A stretch of DNA of 64,000 nt from Streptomyces sp. NBC_01431 (GCF_036231355.1 NZ_CP109496.1:4526001-4590000); one strand, 5' to 3'; numbered from the stretch's first letter, positions 34,457 to 43,751 are shown. The notes: generated by a model from the letters alone, not told the origin. Translations and numbers: made by a program.

Positions 34457-35674
34457 ATGCCCTTTGAGGACCGACTCGGCGAGGTCATGCGCCGCACCGG
34501 AGACAGCTTCGAACCGGAGGACCGCCGCGGCCTGGTGGCGAGCGGCCTGGTCCGGGGCCGTCGCCGACTGGCCCGGCGCCGTACGGCCGCCGTCACCGGC
34601 AGCGTGCTCGCGCTCGCCGCGGTGGGCCTCGGCGGTGCTTACGCCGCAGGGCTCGTCGGCGGCACCGGCGGAGCCGCCTCGGTGGCCTCGCCGCCGAAGC
34701 CGACCCAGCAGGGCGGCAGCACAGGGGAGCAGATGGTCGCGCTCTTCACGTCGCTGCTGCCCCCCGGCACCGTCACCGGGCAGCAGGGGCGGGGGGCGGA
34801 CGAAGGCCCCAAGGGCTTCGGCGGGCCGTCCGCGTCGGCGGTGTTCGACGACGGCAAGGGCGGCGGCCTTGTCGGGCTCGCGGTCAGCAGGGTTGATCCC
34901 CACAGCGAGGCCGCCGGCGAGCAGGTCGCCTGCCCCGCCCAGTCCGCCAGGGACTACGACGCCTGCCACGCCGAGACACTGGCCGACGGCTCGCGCTACA
35001 TGCTGTTCCAGGGCTACGAGTACCCCGACCGGCGCGAGCCGACGAAAGAGTGGCGGGCGGTCCTGCTCACCCCCCAAGGTGCGCTGATCGACGCCAGTGA
35101 GTGGAACGCGCCCGCCGAGAAGGGCGCCAAGGTCTCCCGGGCCACCCCGCCCCTCACCGCCGAGCAGCTCAAGTCGCTTGTCACGGCGCCCAAATGGCTT
35201 TCGGTGGCGTACGGGCTCAAGGCACCGGCCAAGAACGATCACCGCAGTACGGGTCCCTCCGCCGAGGCGGTCGAGAAGCAGCTCGCCGCGCTGCTGCCCA
35301 CGGGCAAGGGGCTCCGCGTCCTGGAGAAGGACGGCCAGGAGGGCTACGCCTCCCTCGTGGTGGACGACGGCAACGGCAAGGGCCTGATCCAGGTCAACGT
35401 GCAGACCGGGATGTCGGACGTCTCCCCGGGCGGCGAGACCTCCACCCTGCCGGACGGCACGCTCGTCGGCCTGGAGAAGAAGGACGGCGAGAAGGGCGGT
35501 GCCGGAGTGGTGTGGTGGACCGCCGACACCGTGCGCTCCAACGGGTTCCGGGTCGTCGTCTCGGCCTTCAACACCGGAAACCAGAACAAGGCCGCCACCC
35601 GCGCCGAGCCTCCGCTCACTCTGGAGCAGCTGAAGGCGATCGCCCTCGACCCGCACTGGCTCGCCCTCAAGTAG
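34457..35674 (+). CDS. Single-span membrane protein, probable partner of the sigma factor
   Basis: The protein has 405 aa. A cytoplasmic N-terminus of 45 residues (MPFEDRLGEVMRRTGDSFEPEDRRGLVASGLVRGRRRLARRR) precedes one membrane helix (AVTGSVLALAAVGLGGAYAAGLVGG). A large external part has two similar domains, each ending in PPLTxEQLKxxxxxPxWLxxx (about residues 230-255 and 380-405). No zinc-containing ZAS motif is seen. Such N-in proteins encoded next to Streptomyces SigE-family sigma genes are thought to be anti-sigma or signal-relay proteins; here that is inference from position. Confidence 0.75.
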   Translation: MPFEDRLGEVMRRTGDSFEPEDRRGLVASGLVRGRRRLARRRTAAVTGSVLALAAVGLGGAYAAGLVGGTGGAASVASPPKPTQQGGSTGEQMVALFTSLLPPGTVTGQQGRGADEGPKGFGGPSASAVFDDGKGGGLVGLAVSRVDPHSEAAGEQVACPAQSARDYDACHAETLADGSRYMLFQGYEYPDRREPTKEWRAVLLTPQGALIDASEWNAPAEKGAKVSRATPPLTAEQLKSLVTAPKWLSVAYGLKAPAKNDHRSTGPSAEAVEKQLAALLPTGKGLRVLEKDGQEGYASLVVDDGNGKGLIQVNVQTGMSDVSPGGETSTLPDGTLVGLEKKDGEKGGAGVVWWTADTVRSNGFRVVVSAFNTGNQNKAATRAEPPLTLEQLKAIALDPHWLALK

Positions 35675-35729
35675 CCCTGCGTTGCCGTCGGTTCGAGTCG
35701 CCGGTGGGGCGTTCGGCCGCGCGCGTCGC

Positions 35730-37445
35730 CTACTTCGCGTCCGAGTAGCGCTCCACCACCGCCGTCGTGAACGGGAACCGCACCGGAGTGTCCCCGAAGG
35801 CGATCCGCCCGGCCAGCTCGCCCGCCTCGCGGATCGCCTTCGCCACCGTTCCGGCCTCCTCGGCCGGGCAGTGCACGATCACCTCGTCGTGCTGGAAGAA
35901 GACCAGCTCGGCGCGGAGCCCGGCCGTGAAGAGCGCCTGGCGCAGCGCGGCGAGCAGCAGCAGCGCCCAGTCTGCGGCGCTGCCCTGCACCACGAAGTTC
36001 CGGGTGAACCGGCCGCGCGCCCGAGCGTCACTGGAGGCGTAGCCCGGGGTGAACTCTCCATCGCCGGAGCCTGGTTGAGACTCCTCCTGAGGGATCCCGG
36101 CCTCGTCGGCGTCCCCGTATCCGGCCGCGGGTGGGCTGGTCCGGCCGAGCCAGGTGCGGACCAGGCGGCCCTCCTCGCCGGCCTTCGCCGCGTCGTCGAC
36201 GTACGCCACCGCGCGGGGGAAACGTCTTCGCAGCGCGGCGAGGTTCTTCAGGCCGTCGCCCGATGTCTGGCCGTAGATCGCGCCGAGCAGCGCCAGCTTG
36301 GCGTGGTCGCGGTCGCCGGAGAAGGCCCGGTCGGACAGCGAGGTGTACAGGTCGCCGTCGTGGCCCGCGACCTCCATGAGGCCCGGGTCGCGGGAGATCG
36401 CGGCGAGCACCCTCGGTTCCATCTGGTCGGCGTCGGCGACCACCAGGCGCCAGCCCTCGTCGGCGACGACCGCCTGTCGTATGACCTTGGGGATCTGTAG
36501 GGCGCCCCCGCCGTTGGTGGTCCAGCGTCCGCTGACGGTGCCACCCGGGGTGTACTCCGGCCGGAAGCGGCCCTCGCGCACCCAGTCCTGTAGCCAGCTC
36601 CAGCCGTGCGCGGTCCAGATCCGGTAGAGCTTCTTGTACTCGATCAGCGGCTCGACCGCGGGATGGTCGAGCTCCGCCAGCTCCCACCGCCGGGTCGACT
36701 TGATGCGGAAGCCCGCCTCGCCGAAGGCCTTCACCACGTCGGCGGGCAGGTCCGGTCTGACCCGGCGTCCGAAGGCCGCCGACACCCGGTCCGCCAGCTC
36801 CGCCAGACGGCGCGGCTCGCCCCCGGTGCCCGTGCGCGGCGAGCCGCTCGCGTACCGCTCGCCGAGCAGGCCGTTCAGCAATTCGCGGTGGACGTCTGCC
36901 CGCCACGGCAGCCCCGCTCGGTTCATCTCGGCGGCGACCAGCATCCCGGCCGACTGCGACGCGGTGAGCAGCCGCATCCGTCCCGGGTGCTCGGTGCGGT
37001 CGTGCCTGCGCTGCTGTTCCGCGTACACCTCCAGGAGCGCGTCGAAGGGCAGGCCCGCGGTGCCGCTGGGCTCGAAGAGGGATGACTGGGAGCCCGGTTC
37101 GGCCGCGCGGGGCGGCGGGTCGGCCGGTACGGGTCTGTGGTGCAGGCGGGCCCAGGCGGCCGCCGCCGAGCGGGGCTCGCCATGCCTGCCCTCGTGCCCG
37201 AGCAGGAGCAGCTCGGCGTCCTCGATGTCGTAGCACCGCTCGACGCGCACCCCGGCGGCCAGCAGCCGGGGGTAGATCTCGGTGGTGGACCGCCACACCC
37301 AGCGGCCCACCGCGGGGCGGCCGCGCACGGCCTCGGTAAGGTCCGGCTCCTCGCGCACCGGGCCCGCGGGCAGCCCGTCGTCCCCGAGGGGTGCGAGCCG
37401 TGCCCCGCCGCCCTCGGTCGCCTCGACGGCCCACCGTTCGTCCAC
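35730..37445 (-). CDS. Bifunctional 3'-5' exonuclease/DNA polymerase (family A)
   Basis: About 571 aa from GTG 37445; a TTG at 37475 is also in frame. The C-terminal half carries the three family A motifs: A in VVADADQMEPRVLAAI, B in RDHAKLALLGAIYGQTSG and C in FFQHDEVIVHCP. The N-terminal 200 residues (RWVWRSTTEIYPRLLAAGVRVERCYDIEDAELLLLGHEG) are a much-altered exonuclease-like domain without all the acidic residues. There is no 5' nuclease domain. This Streptomyces-wide protein differs from housekeeping PolA; a repair role is likely but not established. Confidence 0.85.
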   Translation of the reverse strand: MDERWAVEATEGGGARLAPLGDDGLPAGPVREEPDLTEAVRGRPAVGRWVWRSTTEIYPRLLAAGVRVERCYDIEDAELLLLGHEGRHGEPRSAAAAWARLHHRPVPADPPPRAAEPGSQSSLFEPSGTAGLPFDALLEVYAEQQRRHDRTEHPGRMRLLTASQSAGMLVAAEMNRAGLPWRADVHRELLNGLLGERYASGSPRTGTGGEPRRLAELADRVSAAFGRRVRPDLPADVVKAFGEAGFRIKSTRRWELAELDHPAVEPLIEYKKLYRIWTAHGWSWLQDWVREGRFRPEYTPGGTVSGRWTTNGGGALQIPKVIRQAVVADEGWRLVVADADQMEPRVLAAISRDPGLMEVAGHDGDLYTSLSDRAFSGDRDHAKLALLGAIYGQTSGDGLKNLAALRRRFPRAVAYVDDAAKAGEEGRLVRTWLGRTSPPAAGYGDADEAGIPQEESQPGSGDGEFTPGYASSDARARGRFTRNFVVQGSAADWALLLLAALRQALFTAGLRAELVFFQHDEVIVHCPAEEAGTVAKAIREAGELAGRIAFGDTPVRFPFTTAVVERYSDAK

Positions 37446-37511
37446 GTGATCGAGTCTGGCACCCACCACTGACAACGGCCCCGCGCGGCGCGCTCACCTG
37501 GCACCACGCCT

Positions 37512-37568
37512 CCGACGTGCCGTTCGACCACGGCCCCGGGCCCGACGTGCCGTTCGACCACGGCCCCG
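37512..37568. repeat. 30-bp direct repeat beside the LuxR-type gene
   Basis: CCGACGTGCCGTTCGACCAC plus GGCCCCG occurs exactly twice, at 37512 and 37542. The second copy abuts the stop of the gene ending at 37570. Confidence 0.7.
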
Positions 37569-37569
37569 A

Positions 37570-39003
37570 TCACGCCACCGTGTGCAGCAGCGCCGCGGCC
37601 TCGCCCCGCGAGCTCACCCCCAGCTTGGCCAGGATGTTCGCGACGTGGAACTTCACCGTCGACTCGCTGATGTGCAGCTCCTGCGCGATCGTGCGGTTGC
37701 GGTGGCCGCGCGCGAGATGGCCGAGCACCTCCGCCTCGCGCGGGTGCAGCCCGGCCAGCGGGTCGGCGCGCGGGCTCGGGGACGTGCCGAGCGGCAGGGT
37801 CGCGGTGACCGTGGTGCCCCAGCCGGGCAGCGCGTCGACGGCGAGGGTGCCGCCCAGGGCGGCCACACGCTGCGTCACCCGGTGGCTGCCGAGCGCCTCG
37901 CGCGGCAGTTCGCCGGGCCCGTCGTCCCGTACCGCCGCGACCAGTTGGCAGCCGTCGAGCCGCCAGCGGACGTGGATGCGCCGCACTCCCTGCTGCCCGG
38001 CCATGGCCAGCACGACGGCGCGTACCGCGGCGCGCGCGATGTGGGCGACGTCCGCGGGGACGGGCGTGTCGGCGTCCTGTGCCGTGGGCGGGGCGAATTC
38101 GAGCCGCACCTCGTTGTGCCGCAGCAGCGGTTCCAGGGAGTCGGCGAGCCGTGTGAACGCCTCGCCGGCCGGTTCCTCCGCGAGCTCCTGATCGCGGTCG
38201 GCGTCGGCGCGCAGCTCGACCAGCGCGGAGACCGCGAGTTCGACGGCGCGCGCCCGCGCCGTCCGGTCGTCGAGGTCCTTGCCGCGCAGCACGCCCAGCA
38301 GCCCCGTCAGCGCGGCCTCGTACGCCTCGCCCAGCTCGGCGATCACCCGGGCCCGCTCGGCGGCGGTGGCCCGCGACTGGGCGAGCGGTCCCGGCACGCC
38401 CTCACTGGCGATGCGCGCGCGATGCCCGGTCACCAGGTCCCAGAGCTGCTGGACCACCTCGGCGTCCTCCACCGCGAGGCCACCCCCGGCCGACTCCCGC
38501 ACGCCGCCCCGCATCAGAGCACCGCGCTCCCCGGGCGATTCCCCGCCGCCCCGTACGCGAGTGCCCCTCCCGCCGGGCGATGGCCGGGCGGAGCCCCCGG
38601 CCGGGGCTGGGGCGGGTTCGCCCACCAGGACGAGCACCGGCAGCCGGGACGACATCGGTGCCGCCTCGCTCACCACCGCCACCACCGCCCGCTCCTCGCC
38701 GCCGATCACCGCCGTGCCCGCCCACGGTCGGCCCGGCACGACCGCGGCGGCGATCGTCCGGAGCTCGGGGACGGTGACCCGCCCGGCCGGCGCCGCCTCC
38801 GTTCGGCCGTGTGCCTTGAACGGCGAATGCGCGCAGTACGGCGACAGTTCGGCGGCAAGTGTGTGCGGGACCAGTGGCGCGACGGCGTCGGACAGGAGCG
38901 GCAGGAGCCGCTCCATGGGCGCGCGCACCAGCTCCGCGGCGAGTGAGAGGGCCTCGGGGGCGGTCCCGGTGCGGGGCGTACTGCGGCTCGTGCGGGGCTC
39001 CAT
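37570..39003 (-). CDS. LuxR-type regulator with HATPase module
   Basis: The protein has 477 aa; ATG 39003 lacks an SD and may be nearly leaderless. Residues 20-130 are a weakly GAF-like region, 180-300 is helical (AEVVQQLWDLVTGHRARIASEG...LDDRTARARAVELAVSALVELR). Residues 310-410 are histidine-kinase ATPase-like (VRDDGPGELPREALGSHRVTQRVAALGGTLAVDALPGWGTTVTATLPLG with G1/G2-type glycines). A LuxR helix-turn-helix closes the protein (LHPREAEVLGHLARGHRNRTIAQELHISESTVKFHVANILAKLGV). Sensor-kinase-like ATPase and DNA-binding parts are thus in one chain. The target is unknown; the divergent oxidoreductase at 39155 is a candidate. Confidence 0.82.
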   Translation of the reverse strand: MEPRTSRSTPRTGTAPEALSLAAELVRAPMERLLPLLSDAVAPLVPHTLAAELSPYCAHSPFKAHGRTEAAPAGRVTVPELRTIAAAVVPGRPWAGTAVIGGEERAVVAVVSEAAPMSSRLPVLVLVGEPAPAPAGGSARPSPGGRGTRVRGGGESPGERGALMRGGVRESAGGGLAVEDAEVVQQLWDLVTGHRARIASEGVPGPLAQSRATAAERARVIAELGEAYEAALTGLLGVLRGKDLDDRTARARAVELAVSALVELRADADRDQELAEEPAGEAFTRLADSLEPLLRHNEVRLEFAPPTAQDADTPVPADVAHIARAAVRAVVLAMAGQQGVRRIHVRWRLDGCQLVAAVRDDGPGELPREALGSHRVTQRVAALGGTLAVDALPGWGTTVTATLPLGTSPSPRADPLAGLHPREAEVLGHLARGHRNRTIAQELHISESTVKFHVANILAKLGVSSRGEAAALLHTVA

Positions 39004-39121
39004 CGCATCAGCGTACGGTCGGCGCGGCCGTCCGTGCCCCGTCTTGTGGCCAGGTCGAACCGGCCGTAAGGCGGGGTGGGTTGGGCCGGTCGGCGACGGA
39101 CGCTGGAACCACCACGTCAAC

Positions 39122-39133
39122 CACCACGTGGTG
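39122..39133. promoter_or_regulatory. Palindrome in the divergent promoter region
   Basis: CACCACGTGGTG is a perfect 12-bp palindrome 21 nt before the oxidoreductase start; CAACCACCACGT is repeated directly upstream. A regulator binding site is plausible. Confidence 0.4.
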
Positions 39134-39154
39134 AGCGATACGAGGAGTGCTGTG

Positions 39155-40063
39155 ATGGAAGCGATCGTGTTCGAGCGGTTCGGCGGTCCCGAGGTGCTGG
39201 CCCTGGGCGAGCGGGAGAAGCCGCGGCCGGGCCCCGGGCAGGTGCGGGTGAGGGTGGTCGCGGCGGGCGTCAACCCCGTCGACTACAAGATCCGCAACGG
39301 TTGGATGCAGGCGGCGTTCCCGACCCCGCTCCCCTCGGTCCCCGGTCTGGAACTGGCGGGCGTCGTGGACGAACTGGGCGACGGCGTAACCGAGTTGGAA
39401 GTGGGCGACGAGGTGTTCGGGCAGGCCGACACCGGTGCGTACGCCGAGTACGCCCTCGCCACCCATGTCGTACCCAAGCCCGCCGGGCTGAGCTGGGAGC
39501 AGGCCGTCGCGCTGCCCGTCGCGGGGGAGACCTCGGAGCGCGTCCTCAAGGAGCTCGAACTGGGGCCGGGCGAAACCCTGTTGGTGCACGGCGCCGCGGG
39601 CGTGACCGGCTCGGTCGGCGTGCAGCTCGCGGTGGCCCGGGGTGCCACGGTGATCGGCACCGCGTCCCCGGACAACCACGCCTTCCTGCGTGAGATCGGC
39701 GCGACGGCGGTGGCGTACGGGGAGGGACTGGTCGAGCGGGTCCGCGCGCTGGCCCCGCAGGGCATCGACGCGGTGTACGACGCGGCCGGGCGGGGCGCGC
39801 TGCCCGACTCGATCGAGCTGCGCGGCGGCACCACCTCCCGCATCGTCACCATCGCCGACCAGGAGGCCGCCGCCCTCGGCGTCGCCTTCAGCGGCGGTGG
39901 CACGCCGCTCCCGGGGCCCGTCTACGAGGCCCACGCCAAGCTCGCCGCCGAGGGCCGACTGCGGGTGCGCGTCGCGGAGACCTTCCCGCTCTCCGGCGCG
40001 ATCAAGGCCCTGGAGCTGAGCGAGACCGGCCACGCCAAGGGCAAGCTGGTCATCAAGCCGTGA
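39155..40063 (+). CDS. NADP-dependent quinone-oxidoreductase-like MDR protein
   Basis: The protein has 302 aa, ATG 39155 with GAGGAG upstream. It is zinc-independent medium-chain dehydrogenase/reductase of quinone oxidoreductase type: the N-terminal GroES-like fold has AAGVNPVDYKIRNGWM and PGLELAGVVDELGDGV; the nucleotide-binding motif is LLVHGAAGVTGSVGVQLAVARGATVIGTAS. No structural-zinc cysteines are present. It should reduce quinones or enones with NADPH. Convergent with the AraC-type gene, overlapping by 11 nt. Confidence 0.9.
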   Translation: MEAIVFERFGGPEVLALGEREKPRPGPGQVRVRVVAAGVNPVDYKIRNGWMQAAFPTPLPSVPGLELAGVVDELGDGVTELEVGDEVFGQADTGAYAEYALATHVVPKPAGLSWEQAVALPVAGETSERVLKELELGPGETLLVHGAAGVTGSVGVQLAVARGATVIGTASPDNHAFLREIGATAVAYGEGLVERVRALAPQGIDAVYDAAGRGALPDSIELRGGTTSRIVTIADQEAAALGVAFSGGGTPLPGPVYEAHAKLAAEGRLRVRVAETFPLSGAIKALELSETGHAKGKLVIKP

Positions 40064-40955
40064 CGCCGGCCCGGTAGCGCCCCGGCGTCGTGCCGTACTG
40101 CCTGCTGAAGGCGTGCGACAGGGCGTACGGGCTGCTGTAGCCGACGCGCCGGGCGATGGTGTCCAGCGCGTCGGGGGTGGCCCGGAGCAGGGCGGCGGCC
40201 CGGGTGAGCCGCCACCAGGTGAGGTACGCCATCGGCGCCCGGCCGACCAGGGCGGTGAACCGGCGTGCCAACGTGGCCCGGGACACGCCCACCCGGGCCG
40301 CCAGACGTTCGTTGCTCCAGGCCTCGGCCGGGTCCTCGTGCAGGGCACGCAGGGCCGCCGCGACCACCGGGTCGTTCAGCGCCGCCGGCCAGCGCGAGGT
40401 GGTGCTGTCCGCCATCCAGGCCCGTACGAGGTAGACGAGCAGCAGGTCGAGCAGGCTGGGCAGCGCGACCGCGGAGCCGGGGGCCGAGGTGGCGACCTCG
40501 CGCCCCAACAGGTCGATCGCGGCACGCAGTTCGCCGTGCCGGCCGGCCCGGTTCGGGATGTGCACGACATCGGGGAGCTCCGCCATCAACGGGTGGGCGT
40601 GGCGCTGGTCGAGCCGGTACTTGCCGCACAACAGCTCGGTGTCGGCTGCCGAGTTGGCCGACGGGACGGCCGCGACGCGCGCGAGGTCGACGGCCCGCTC
40701 GACGGTGGCCCGGTCGGCCGGGCGGTCGGCGATCACGTGCCCGGTGCCGTGCGGCAGCAGCACCGCGTCGCCCGTGTTCAGGCAGAGGGGCGACCCGCCG
40801 TCGGGCAGCATCCAGCAGCTTCCTGCCAGGGCGACGTGGAAGCCGGCACCCTCGTACGGGGCGATGCGGGCGCACCAACTGCCGCCCACCCGCAGCCTGG
40901 TGGAAGAGGGGCGGCCCACGCGGACCGCGGAGATCGCGTCGCTCACCACGTCCAT
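40053..40955 (-). CDS. AraC-family transcriptional regulator
   Basis: The protein has 300 aa. The N-terminal AraC_binding_2/cupin_6-type sensor domain includes GAGFHVALAGSCWMLPDGGSPLCLNTGDAVLLPHGTGHVIADRP. The C-terminal DNA-binding domain has two helix-turn-helices (NERLAARVGVSRATLARRFTALVGRAPMAYLTWWRLTRAAALL and IARRVGYSSPYALSHAFSRQYGTTPGRYR). It is divergent from the metallo-hydrolase at 41070 and may control it. Confidence 0.92.
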   Translation of the reverse strand: MDVVSDAISAVRVGRPSSTRLRVGGSWCARIAPYEGAGFHVALAGSCWMLPDGGSPLCLNTGDAVLLPHGTGHVIADRPADRATVERAVDLARVAAVPSANSAADTELLCGKYRLDQRHAHPLMAELPDVVHIPNRAGRHGELRAAIDLLGREVATSAPGSAVALPSLLDLLLVYLVRAWMADSTTSRWPAALNDPVVAAALRALHEDPAEAWSNERLAARVGVSRATLARRFTALVGRAPMAYLTWWRLTRAAALLRATPDALDTIARRVGYSSPYALSHAFSRQYGTTPGRYRAGVTA

Positions 40956-41069
40956 CCGGCCAGCCTAACGATGAGCCGTTCGCGTATCCATATGAGCCGA
41001 GGAGGCATTGAGCGGCTCAGACCGCCTTCTTAGGGTGGCGGTATCGGAATCGAGCGGAAGGCGGCAGGC

Positions 41070-41963
41070 GTGCAGAGCATCACCTTGGGCGAGGTCGAGA
41101 TCATCAGGGTCGTGGAGTGGGAGGGCGCGTTCGGGCCCGCGCGGCGGATCGTTCCCGACGCCGGCATCGAGGTGTGGAAGGCGAACGAGGACCTGCTCGG
41201 GCCGGATTTCTGGGAGCAGGACAGCGACACCTGGAGGGGGGCCCTACAGACCTGGGTGCTGCGCAGCGGCGGGCGGACCGTCCTCGTGGACACCGGGGTC
41301 GGCAACGGCCGCGAGCGGCCCAGCACTCCGATGTTCCACCACCGGAACACCGATTTCCTGGGGCAGTTGGCGCAGGCGGGGGTGCGGCCCGAAGACGTCG
41401 ACGTCGTCGTCAACACCCATCTGCACGCTGATCACATCGGCTGGAACACGGTGGGCCACGGGCCCGGCGAGTGGGTGCCCGCGTTCCCCAACGCCACCTA
41501 CCTCATGCCGGCCGCCGACCACGCCCACCTCGACCCGGCGGGCGGCCGCGGCCTGCGCGTGGACGACGTGGCCCTCTTCGAGGACAGCGTCGTGCCGGTG
41601 GTCCGGGCCGGGCAGGCCGTGCTGTGGGAGGGCGAGCACCGCATCGACGACAACCTCGTCCTGGAGGCCGCGCCGGGACACACGCCGGGCTCGTCCGTGC
41701 TGCGGCTGGCCTCCGGCGGCGAACGGGCGGTGTTCGTCGGCGATCTCCTGCACAGCCCGGTGCAGATCGCCGAACCGTCCTGCAACAGCTGCTTCTGCGA
41801 GGACGCGGCAGGGGCCGCCGCCACCCGGCACCGCATCCTCGGCCGCGCCGCCGACGAGCGTGAACTCGTCGTTCCTGCCCACTTCGGCGGTCCCGGCGCC
41901 TTCGAAGTGCGGCGCGAGGCAAGCCGGTTCGCGGTCCGGAACTGGGCCTCCTACAGCGCGTAA
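41070..41963 (+). CDS. Metallo-beta-lactamase-fold hydrolase
   Basis: The protein has 297 aa, GTG start. The MBL signature is complete: NTHLHADHIGW (H-x-H-x-D-H), a later histidine in APGHTPGSS, the bridging aspartate in VFVGDLLHSPVQ and a final histidine in VPAHFGGPG. It binds two metal ions and should hydrolyse a lactone, ester or similar substrate. Cysteines in EPSCNSCFCED are unusual just after the aspartate. Divergent from the AraC-type gene; its 3' end overlaps the SGNH gene by 13 nt. Confidence 0.9.
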   Translation: MQSITLGEVEIIRVVEWEGAFGPARRIVPDAGIEVWKANEDLLGPDFWEQDSDTWRGALQTWVLRSGGRTVLVDTGVGNGRERPSTPMFHHRNTDFLGQLAQAGVRPEDVDVVVNTHLHADHIGWNTVGHGPGEWVPAFPNATYLMPAADHAHLDPAGGRGLRVDDVALFEDSVVPVVRAGQAVLWEGEHRIDDNLVLEAAPGHTPGSSVLRLASGGERAVFVGDLLHSPVQIAEPSCNSCFCEDAAGAAATRHRILGRAADERELVVPAHFGGPGAFEVRREASRFAVRNWASYSA

Positions 41964-42631
41964 CGCGTGCCCAGCTCCCAGGCGCCGTGCAGCGCGTCGG
42001 CGAACGCGGCGGCCAGCTTGTGCTCGCCGCCGACGCCCGGGTGCGTACCGTCGTAGGTGTCGCGGTGGATGTCGTACGAGGCCGGGACCGAGGCGAGCAG
42101 CAGCGGGGAGGCGGCCGAGTCGAGGTCGGCGACCGCCTTGGCGAGCAGCTCGTTGAAGCGGTCCACCTCGGCGGCGAACGGCGCGTCGGTCTCGGCCCGC
42201 ACGTTGGGGATGACGGGCAGACAGACCATCCGCACGCGCGGGTTGGCCGCGCGGGCGCCCTCGACGAAGGCCCGCACGTTGGCCGCGGTCTGCTCGGCGT
42301 CCGTGTAGAAGCCGAGGTCTATCAGGCCCAGCGAGACGAGCAGCACGTCGGCCCGGCTCTCGGCGACCGCCGGGCCGATGAGCGGCGCCATGTGCAGCCA
42401 GCCCTCGCCCCAGCCCGCGAGGTGGCGGCGGGCCGCGACCGGGAAGTCCGGGGTGGCGTAGGCGTGCGAGACGGGTGCGCCGGCCGCCGGGTCGTACAGG
42501 GCGTCGCGCGGGCCGACGATCTCGTACGGGCCGCCGAAGGACGCTTCGAGGTGGCGCCACATGCGGTAGCGCCAGGTGAAGTCGCCGGGGCACCCGATGG
42601 TCATGGAGTCGCCGACGAAGAGAAAACGCAT
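41951..42631 (-). CDS. SGNH/GDSL-family hydrolase
   Basis: 226 aa from ATG 42631; ATGs at 42640 and 42643 are also in frame. Block I is FLFVGDSMTIG (nucleophile S in GDSM), a block III-like asparagine or serine lies near SLGLIDLG, and block V is DGTHPG (catalytic D and H). It lacks a signal peptide. An esterase or lipase of unknown substrate; related proteins appear in Streptomyces natural-product and carbohydrate contexts. Confidence 0.85.
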   Translation of the reverse strand: MRFLFVGDSMTIGCPGDFTWRYRMWRHLEASFGGPYEIVGPRDALYDPAAGAPVSHAYATPDFPVAARRHLAGWGEGWLHMAPLIGPAVAESRADVLLVSLGLIDLGFYTDAEQTAANVRAFVEGARAANPRVRMVCLPVIPNVRAETDAPFAAEVDRFNELLAKAVADLDSAASPLLLASVPASYDIHRDTYDGTHPGVGGEHKLAAAFADALHGAWELGTRYAL

Positions 42632-42718
42632 GGGGGTCATCATTACCGATCGGTACGGCGGCGGCGACGTGATGGTGGACACCCCCGGCCTTCGGACGCG
42701 GGCGTGGACACTGGGGCC

Positions 42719-43690
42719 ATGCGTTCGCTTCTGAGGGTGTGTGCGGTGGCCGGACTCGGCCTGTTGTGCGCGGCGGGGTCCGCCACGGCCGACGACGGCG
42801 GGTTCACGATCAAGGACCCACGGATCACGGAGTCCAGCGGTCTCGCCGCCAGCCGCGCGCACCCCGGCATCTACTGGACGCACAACGACAGCGGTGACGG
42901 CCCCTATGTGTACGCGGTCGACTCGAAGACCGGGCGGACGGTGGCGACCGTCACCATGGCGGGGATCGGGCACCCGCGCGACGTGGAGGCGATCTCGATC
43001 GGGCCCGACGGCGACCTCTACGTCGGGGACATCGGCGACAACCTGGACGGCGCCTGGAACCACGTCTGGATCTACCGCTTCCACGAGCCCGCCCAGCTCA
43101 GGGACCAGACGGTCAAGGCCACCCAGTACGTCGTCCAGTACGCCGACGGGCCGCGCAACGCCGAGGCGCTGATGGTCCATCCCAAGACCGGCCGGGTCTA
43201 CATCGCCTCGAAGCGCGAGAGCGGCGGCGGCCTCTACGAGGGGCCCGCGACGCTTTCGTCCTCCGGCACGAACATCTTCCGCCGGGTCGGCGAGGTGCCC
43301 TGGGTGACCGATGGCGCGTTCTCGCCGGACGGCAGGACGCTGGTGCTGCGCGGATACTTCACGGCGGCCGCGTACGCCTGGAAGGGCGGGGCGGGCAACC
43401 CGCTCGGCGACTGGAACGCGGTGCGGGGCGTGCCCGTGCAGCAGCAGTCCGAGTCGGTGACGTTCACCCCGGACGGCAACGCCCTGATGTTCGGCACGGA
43501 GGGCGCGGACAGCGAGGTGGTGCGCGTCCCCTTTGCGGGGGAAGGCGCCAAGTCGCCTGCGGGGAGCGGGAGTTCAACCGAATCGGGTGGCAGTGCGGGC
43601 AACGGGAACCTGGTGCTCGGCGCGATGGTTGTGGCGGGCGCCGCCGTGCTCGGGGTGGGCGCGAAGCGGCTCCTGCGGCGCCGGACGTAG
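42719..43690 (+). CDS. Exported beta-propeller-like protein with C-terminal membrane anchor
   Basis: The protein has 323 aa. Signal peptide MRSLLRVCAVAGLGLLCAAGSATADDG; the body has repeating WTHNDSGDGPYVYAVD, DVEAISIGPDGDLYVGDIGDN, NAEALMVHPKTGRVYIASK and VTFTPDGNALMFGTEG motifs typical of propeller blades. After a Gly/Ser linker a C-terminal helix (LVLGAMVVAGAAVLGVGA) and RRRT anchor it to the membrane. A surface-exposed binding or sensory role is inferred. Confidence 0.82.
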   Translation: MRSLLRVCAVAGLGLLCAAGSATADDGGFTIKDPRITESSGLAASRAHPGIYWTHNDSGDGPYVYAVDSKTGRTVATVTMAGIGHPRDVEAISIGPDGDLYVGDIGDNLDGAWNHVWIYRFHEPAQLRDQTVKATQYVVQYADGPRNAEALMVHPKTGRVYIASKRESGGGLYEGPATLSSSGTNIFRRVGEVPWVTDGAFSPDGRTLVLRGYFTAAAYAWKGGAGNPLGDWNAVRGVPVQQQSESVTFTPDGNALMFGTEGADSEVVRVPFAGEGAKSPAGSGSSTESGGSAGNGNLVLGAMVVAGAAVLGVGAKRLLRRRT

Positions 43691-43704
43691 CTCCGGGTGC
43701 CGGA

Positions 43705-43737
43705 GGTGCGGACCCGGCGCGCGGCCGGATCCGCACC
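43705..43737. terminator. Bidirectional hairpin terminator
   Basis: GGTGCGGA pairs with TCCGCACC, one C-A mismatch, then CCGGC pairs with GCCGG around a 5-nt loop. It lies between the convergent genes ending at 43690 and 43752. Confidence 0.7.
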
Positions 43738-43751
43738 CCGCGCGCGGGGCG

